A stretch of 64,000 bases of DNA from Daphnia pulex (lineage: Eukaryota; Arthropoda; Branchiopoda; Diplostraca; Daphniidae). Position 1 is the first letter of the stretch; the number at the start of each line of letters is the position of its first letter. The stretch is taken from assembly GCF_021134715.1 (NCBI RefSeq), contig NC_060023.1, positions 434,001 through 498,000 on the forward strand. The letters run 5' to 3'. A program made the translations under genes and the position numbers. This document shows positions 57,807-64,000 of the stretch, one piece after another. The notes beneath the pieces were generated by a model, which worked only from the letters and a program-made list of their open reading frames with translations, was not told where the DNA came from and did not search any database.

Positions 57807-60800
57807 TTAAGCGCATCCGGCAACGTTGCTAGGCCAATCGCAAGCGTAAATGTCTGGCCGGTAAATGGTTCCCGCTTGAGCGCAGGTCTATATAAACCAA
57901 GAAATTCAATTTTTAAAATTAAAAAAATTAATCCAAAAATGAATTGAATTCACTTACGAAGAGATAAGCGTCGCCATTGGAGCACATGTAAAAGGTTTTG
58001 GAGCAAGTGGAGGCCGGATTGGGGTAGTTGCCGTCCGCTTTGCCCGTGCAATCGAACCAGGACGGATCCCGGGTCGTCGGTTTCGGGGTGGTTGTTGTTG
58101 TTGTGGTTGTTGTTGTGGTGGTGGTAGTTGTGGTTGTGATGGGCTTCAATCCGGTGATGCCTCCGATCCAGTCCAGGTATCCCCTGACACGTACAAAGAC
58201 GTTGGGTTTCCTGGCCGTCGGACATCCGACGGAACTGTCACCCACTCCGGCCACTCCGACGACGAACCACCGGTCCCATTCGGCGTTGTAGAAATTCATC
58301 GGACCACCGTCGTCGCCCTTTTCACATCAATTACAAATTTGTTCTATAAAAATTCAGAAATTTGCATATTATAGAATCGGTAATTTACGTAGCAGAAGCG
58401 ACGCCCTTGAGATCCGTCGCTGCAGATGGCCTTGTCGCCGGAGAAGGAGCCCAATCCGGCCGTCTGCTGGCACTGGCCGTTAGTCCCGAACGAAGAAATG
58501 ACGGTCGTCTCGGTTTGGCGCAAAACCGGACTCAATCCGCTGTCAACTAAATCAAATGATACATAGACATTTGAATGGCAAATCTATAATCTATAGGGTA
58601 AAACAGCGAACTGGGACAGCGTTTTTCCTAATAGACTTTCTTATGGCATTTACGTGTATCGACGAAATGCGAATTATGGGACAAAACGTGTAATCATGGG
58701 ACAAAAAATGCTAATTGGGACAGACTTATTTTAAAAAACTAATTATTTCATTCGACGCAGAATTTTTTTCTGAATCGAATTGCTTAAGACACTAAGTATG
58801 GTGCAATAGAAAAATATTAAGATATTCTGATTTAAAAAATCAAAATATTGAGCTGTCAAAAAGTTTTTCAGTCTGCTAAACAATTTCGATCGTGTTTCAA
58901 AACTGTTCAACAGCACAAAAATGTGATTTTGAAAATCTTATGAACTTATTAGCTTAATCTAAAAGGTATAACATACGATTTACAAAATAAAAAACTTAAC
59001 TAAATTCTGTTGTTCATTTATCGAGAAATTCGATTGGGAAGTTGGACGTCCGTGTTGCGAATGTCCCAAACTTACGCAAAACGAGGTTTAGCTTTACCTT
59101 AAATTTCATCAATATTTAATGGCGTAGCGGTATAATCACGGCGAACGAAGAAGATTGTTGTGAGTTCGATACTCATAAATGACCAAACAATTAATTGTGT
59201 TATCGGCAACAATTATTATTCTCTTTGATAATTGCGATCATTTGAAATGAAATCGCGATATAAAATGAAAATAGATATGAAATTGGGTGGTTGGCTTAGG
59301 TTTCGCTAATCAAATGTTAACATGTTATGATTAAAAAAATTGTTATTGGTGGTCTAGTGGATAAGGTAGTAGATTGCTACTACAAAGGTCGTAGGTTCAA
59401 GTCTTGAATCTGTTGAAGATCTTTCTAGTGATTTATGGCGGGATCAGAGCGGGAATTCTTACCGAAAAACTTTTTTAAAAAATTCATTTGACAATGGACG
59501 TTAATCAGGAATTTTTTAAAGATATAAATACAATTGGAATTAAACCACGAATTAATTATTTGTTTTTACCGGATATGTGAATCGAACCTCATACCCCAAG
59601 GATACCGCGCATTCCAATCTAGCATTAAACCTCGGAGCTACGATTTGTTTCGAAGATGTCTGCGATAGAGTATTGTATAGTATAGACAAAGTCCCCCATT
59701 CGGCTGTCCCAATTAGCATCATAGCACCTTATGGCAGCAAAACTGCAACTATTTTTTCAAAAAAATATCGGTTTTTCGTTCTTTTAGCATTTTTTAAAGC
59801 GAATCCCAAACATTTTATGAAAGTGTAAGGGATTAATTAAAAAAGTTAAAAATTAAATAATATTGCCAATAAAATAATAAGGGGCTATAGTTTGGGACAT
59901 AAGATAGGGCACTATGAGAAAGAAAAGCCATTATCTAATTCAAATATTGACATAAAATTCAAACATTTTCGCGAAAATTCCTGAAACCCTATTCGCTTTC
60001 AATGCCATTTTATGAAAAGAATAAAAAACAAATAAGTTGAAATGACAATTTTCTTGAACCTGGATAGAATCGATCCTGAGTCCCTGAAATATTATTTTTC
60101 AAAAAATGCTTAAATGACAAAATGAAACCCTAAACCTTATACATCAATCGATTCGCCTTCAAATTCTGCGTCGATTGATGTACAGACATGGCGAAATAAC
60201 GAAAAAAAAAAATTTTTTAAAATTTTTTGTCCCAATTCGCGTCTGCTGTCCCAAATTCGCATTTTTCTTCCATTTCCTGGTAATGAAATATTTCGATAAA
60301 TATTCAAAATACTGACAAAACCTTTTACAATATTGTAGAACTTTTCATTCTCTATCTTTTGATATAATTATTTAAGGGATTACTTCACTTATACTCTAGA
60401 TATTCCTTATGCCGTAACTATTTTTGCTAACAGCCAACACAGAGCCCAAATTTCTTGGCCGTAAGCAAAATTCTGAAATTTCAATTAACGATATCTCGTT
60501 TAATTCTGAATATTATATGACGCCCTTTTGCTTAATTGCGTATCCCCCCCAATATTTTAAATTTAATTAATTAGATTTTGCAATAAACCTCAAAATTTTT
60601 TGTATTTTACTTTAAGAAAAAAAAGTCGATTTGTGTCCCAATTCGCGTTTTCGCCGGCCGTGTCCCAGTTCGCTGTTTTACCCTAATTGAATCAAAAGTG
60701 AATTGAATTTACCGGCACTGGAGAAGTTTCCCCATCCGGCCAGGACAACCGGATCGTTGACTTGATCGGAATCACCGGCGAAAGGCAGACAAGCCGGCCG

Positions 60801-61407
60801 AACAAATTCTGAATATAATTAATGCAATCATTAATATCATTTCAAATCAAACGTTAATGTTTTTAAAATAATAATACCGTTGAGATAGGCGGGATAGGGG
60901 AGCCGGATGAGGGCGATATCGTCCTCGACTTTCCCGTAATTCCAATCGGGATGAGACTTCAAATCAGAACCGGAATTGACGTCAAAGATTTGCTGATGAA
61001 GCGGAGGAGAAGTGACGTCGTGAGCGCCCAGCGTGACTTTGACACTGATGACTCCGAAGAGGCAATGGGCCGCTGTGAGGACGTGATTGGCGTTGATGAG
61101 AATTCCGCCGCATTCGGCGGCGTCGCCGCTCCAGAATTTGACTTTCAGGTGGGCCATCCAGGGGAAGGCGTTGGGCGTGGCCTCCCAACCTCCAGCGATC
61201 CTGGAAGTGACCATCGATCGTCCGCATTCAACATCTGTAACATTCAAGTGTAGAATAATACATCAAATTGAATGTATTTAAGATCTGCATTTGATAATGA
61301 AAAAGATAATAGTTGATTTTACCTTGCTGGTGAGTTGGATGCACCAGGAAGAGCAGAGCGGCTAGGACTAGGAAATGGCCGGCCATACGAATTTGATTGC
61401 TGGCCAT
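57807..61407 (-). CDS. Chitin-binding serine protease homologue 1 (catalytic Ser replaced by Asp)
   Basis: Minus-strand exons 61407-61323, 61234-60878, 60808-60713, 58546-58389, 58317-57958 and 57887-57807 give 378 aa. The signal peptide is MASNQIRMAGHFLVLAALLF. The S1 trypsin fold starts at the activation-like site SRIAGGWEATP. His is present (VLTAAHC) and Asp is present (EDDIALIRL), but the active-site motif is GDDGGP in place of GDSGGP, so it should not cleave peptides. FVRPACLPFAGDSDQVNDPV, CYGDDGGPMNFYN and VVGVAGVGDS support the alignment. A poly-Thr linker follows, then a CBM14 (peritrophin-A) domain with six Cys (FDCTGKADGNYPN ... CDWPSNVAGC). Such homologues usually act as cofactors or recognition proteins. 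Intron 3 carries a 2.1-kb mobile element. Confidence 0.92.
58089..58138 (-). repeat. Coding microsatellite for the poly-Thr linker
   Basis: An (ACA/ACC)n run, seen as GTT/GTG/GGT on the plus strand, encodes about 17 consecutive Thr between the protease-like and chitin-binding domains of homologue 1. The linker of homologue 2 is quite different, so this run is recent and length variation is likely. Confidence 0.8.
58596..60683. mobile_element. TA-flanked TIR element (2088 bp) in intron 3 of protease homologue 1
   Basis: The ends are perfect 23-bp inverted repeats starting GGGTAAAACAGCGAACTGGG, flanked by TA on each side (58594-58595, 60684-60685), as in Tc1/mariner-type elements. Subterminal copies of TGGGACA or TGTCCCA beside ATTCGC occur inside both ends (near 58680, 58700, 58720; 60230, 60250, 60635). 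No transposase frame was found; the longest frame, 59577-59828, has no motif. Three pol III-like modules lie inside: about 59118-59178 (B box GAGTTCGATACTC), 59345-59400 (A box CTAGTGGATAAGG, B box AGGTTCAAGTCTT) and, on the minus strand, 59570-59645 (B box GAGGTTCGATTCA). Non-autonomous. Confidence 0.82.
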
Positions 61408-62884
61408 TGTTGGTTGTAGAGTTTGTTCAAGTGCAGACGACAGCTACTGGAATACTCGTGACTGTACCTCGCTGGCGGCTCACTTTAAATAGGCAGAACA
61501 ATTTGGCTCACAGACTGATGTGGTGGCCTCATTTCCTTTTTGATAAGGAAAATGAGTTGTGGACTTTTTTAATTCCCCGCGGTGCTGGTTTCGTTATTAA
61601 TAATCTCTCGTTATAAATTCGAGATATTGACTATAAAGCCCTAAATACTCGCGCGCGTAATATGGCTACCGCTTTTCATCATGCGCCATTGTGTTTTTTA
61701 TTATCTGAAAAGAATTGGTTAATAGGGGGAAGCTTAATTATTATTCCGCAACCGGAATACGTAAGTTCCACGAATCGATATTAGAATCAAGAATACAGGA
61801 CTGATGACATATCATACCTTCCGGCAATGAATTTCATTTTAAGCTGGCAACTTCCATCCCTATATGCTCATCATTTAAAAATAAAAACAGAAAAACAAAA
61901 TTGCATAAGAATAATGTTTAATATCAAGCCAGAATCGACGCCATATGCTTTAGTCTACACGGCATTTCTCCCCGACTCGTCATAACCGGTTTAGGCTACT
62001 TCAAAATAAACAAGGCAATATAAATTGGCGCCAGTAGATATAATATCGGATAAGTCGAAAATGTCGTTGCGTGGGTTTATAGATAATGATGCGGGGTTCT
62101 TTGGATAACTTCTCATTGATTACACAACCGAGAAGATTTAGGAGGTTTCACCGTTTTGACTGGATCTGAGCCCTGTAAAATGTGCCATAATTGAAATAAG
62201 CCATCAAATTAGTCAATTAAATATCAGCTCATAACATATGAATGATAGGCTACCCTTTCCATTTTTGTTAGAAAATGATTATTTCAGTCCTCGTTCGAAC
62301 AAAAGAAAGGCGAGAAGGGCTTGAATGTGTTGGAATATAAACAGCTGGGCAGAATGTGTGTGGCGATTTGAGCTATAGTGCTTCCCATTTTTATACCGGC
62401 GCTTGAATAACTGGGCAGCAAATTAAATCCTTGAAATTAGCATACGTCGTCCTTAAACTATTATTGGCTCCAGCAGCAACTCAATTACACAAAAGTGATT
62501 TCCAATTGGGTAATATATACAGCGTACACAATGAAATACACGCCACAAGACTATCTTATGAAACATTAAAAAGTCCTTTTGCATTTTAATTATCTCAACT
62601 ATAATAGAACCGAGAATAAAAGTGGCGCAATCAAGAATCATAGCAGTGGATTGGGCAAACTGTATAGAATGAAGGTTATAAATTACTGATTGCACCTTTC
62701 AAACTATTAATTCAATTTGCTTGCGTCAGCAGAAAAGAAATAAAAAGATAGACATTTAATCCCCAAGATAATTTATTGAATGAAATGAAGAAAATAATAA
62801 AATTTCTGTATTTTTCATATCAAGAAATTACATCAGAAAAAAGAATAAAATAATAAAATTTGTTGATTAATATTAATATTAGAA
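61408..62884. other. Intergenic region between the two protease homologues
   Basis: Contains the promoter of homologue 1 at its left end and the 3' flank of homologue 2 at its right. TAGGCTA at 61992 and 62246. No gene seen; the frame at 61335-61616 (+) is only the shadow of exon 1 and its leader. Confidence 0.45.
61460..61491 (-). promoter_or_regulatory. Core promoter of protease homologue 1
   Basis: On the minus strand TATTTAAA starts at 61491 and an initiator-like ACAGTC lies about 28 nt downstream (61465-61460). The ATG is about 55 nt further on. Confidence 0.55.
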
Positions 62885-63953
62885 TTAATTGGTGTTGCAT
62901 CCGGGGACGTTGGAAGGCCAATCGCAGGCGTTGATACTCGGCCGGTAAACCAATCCGTTAGAGCACGTCTATCAATCAATCAATCAGATTTAATGCAAAT
63001 TAAATATGTTCCACTTTTATTATTTCGTAAAAAAAAATCTATGAATAATTCAATCTATTTAGTCTTTCGAGGTTAAATGTATAGACTCACGAAGGTGTGG
63101 TAATTGTATTGGGAGCACATGAAGAAATTCGGCGAGCAACTAGCCGTCGGGTAATTTCCAGACGATTTGCCCAGGCAACTGAATTCGCCCATTTCGTGCA
63201 ACGGCATCACGTCATGGGTTTTCGTCGGCCAACTGATGGTCGTTTTCAACGCTGTTGATTTCGTCGTGTAAGTCTCAGGTAATAACGTCGGGAATTGCCT
63301 CATCCGATTCTTCCTCATTTTATTGGTAGTGGCGGGAGATTTGAAATCGGCCAATTTGCTGGGCGGAACCACGCCCGAATGGTCGCGGATAAAATCCAGT
63401 TGACTGCGGACGCGGGTCAGAAGGTTCGGCCTTTTATTATCGTTCATCCGCTTGTTGGTTTTCATCCTGCAGCTTCCGGAATTGGCTCTTCCGGCCACTC
63501 CGACGACGAACCACCTGTCCAATTTCGGGTTGTAATAATTCAACGGCCCACCATCGTCGCCCTGTTTTAAATTAATACAATTTTGCAAACATTTTAAGAT
63601 TACTATTCATTTTGATTAAATACAAAAATTACGTAACAGAAGCGACGATTGTGAGATCCATCGGTGCAGATGACACTGTCGCCGGAGAAGGGCCCAACTC
63701 CGGCCAACTTTTGGCAATGGCCGTCGCTCCCGAACGAGGAGATGACGGTCGTGTTGACTCGACGCAAAACGGGACTGGATTCCCTTAGGCAACACTGGTG
63801 AGCTGATGACGCAATTAATACGAAAATTTATTTTGATTGATTTAATTATAATTCTAGTACTTCCGGTTGATTGGCCCCATCCGGTGAAGACGACGGAATC
63901 GTTGACTTGATCGGGATCGTGAGCGAACGGCAGACAGGCCGGCTGGACGTAAT
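62885..63953 (-). CDS. Chitin-binding serine protease homologue 2, 5' part outside the window
   Basis: Minus-strand exons 63953-63861, 63802-63633, 63561-63091 and 62968-62885 give the last 272 aa in one frame; the acceptor at 63803 was placed at CATCAG because only that keeps phase. DYVQPACLPFAHDPDQVNDS, VVFTGWGQSTG, VISSFGSDGHCQK and ICTDGSHNRRFCY precede GDDGGPLNYY, so the catalytic Ser is again Asp. WFVVGVAGRANSGSC and LLTRVRSQLDFIRDHSG finish the fold. The linker is charged and Thr/Ser-rich without a poly-Thr run, and a six-Cys CBM14 domain follows (FSCLGKSSGNYPT, FFMCSQ, CDWPSNVPGC). It is a tandem relative of homologue 1 with the same intron positions and phases. Confidence 0.9.
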
Positions 63954-64000
63954 CTAATCCAATTAAATTCGTGAGTGAATTCATTTCAATTTAAATCAAT

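Noticed and set aside
59577-59828. 83-residue frame inside the 2.1-kb TIR element as a possible transposase.
   Set aside because: Overlaps a tRNA-like module and shows no DDE/D or DNA-binding motif.
61335-61616. 93-residue plus-strand frame near 61.4 kb.
   Set aside because: It is antisense to exon 1 and the leader of protease homologue 1.
1-64000. CRISPR arrays, bacterial operons, retrovirus-like or Polinton-like elements.
   Set aside because: No repeat-spacer arrays, no ribosome-binding sites with polycistronic genes, and no reverse transcriptase, integrase, capsid or envelope motif was seen.

Overview
The window is arthropod nuclear DNA, most likely from a water flea (Daphnia or a close branchiopod). 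The signs are a compact AT-rich genome, introns mostly of 60-90 nt, a tandem expansion of short ionotropic receptors (IRs), an RR-type cuticle protein, and trypsin-like proteins with chitin-binding tails. No retrovirus-like, LTR or capsid-bearing element was seen. All gene models were built by hand from splice sites and frame. Apart from the pseudogenes, each spliced model keeps one open frame, taking the C1q gene at the left edge with its stop-bearing mini-exon skipped.

Layout. 1-2238 (+) is the 3' part of a secreted coiled-coil/C1q gene whose stalk is built from a tandem array of about 60-bp mini-exons. 4634-5693 (-) is a probably broken SGNH/CASD1-like gene. 6715-22539 (+) holds four tandem IR genes (IR1-IR4 here). 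26144-28108 (-) is a second C1q gene with a full Caspr/collagen-C-like middle region. 33038-33761 (-) is a cuticle protein and 35296-35377 (-) a tRNA-Leu(AAG). 37531-49857 (+) holds a second IR group: IR5, IR6, a truncated IR7 and IR8, plus a relic IR last exon near 43.7 kb and an intronless orphan gene at 44237-45289. 51513-57204 (+) holds four tandem four-transmembrane genes with Q/P/Y-rich tails. 57807-61407 (-) and 62885-63953 (-, running off the window) are two trypsin-like pseudoproteases with a C-terminal CBM14 chitin-binding domain.

How the genes may work together. The IRs have a signal peptide, a split ligand-binding domain and the channel core but no amino-terminal domain, which fits chemosensory receptors. 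The C1q proteins and chitin-binding pseudoproteases are secreted and suggest haemolymph, cuticle or gut recognition roles; this is inference.

Main points of interest: a GC-AG intron kept at one position in all seven complete IR paralogues; an IR whose first exon was duplicated so that former coding sequence became a splice acceptor; the C1q mini-exon array with alternative acceptors and TA-site micro-insertions; a conserved TATA-plus-start motif in IR6-IR8; gene-conversion tracts; Ser-to-Asp replacement of the catalytic serine in both proteases; and four inverted-repeat mobile elements (a near-perfect 575-bp palindrome, a TTAA-flanked MITE, a TIR element with CCGGAAGTA repeats, and a 2.1-kb TA-flanked element carrying three pol III-like modules).
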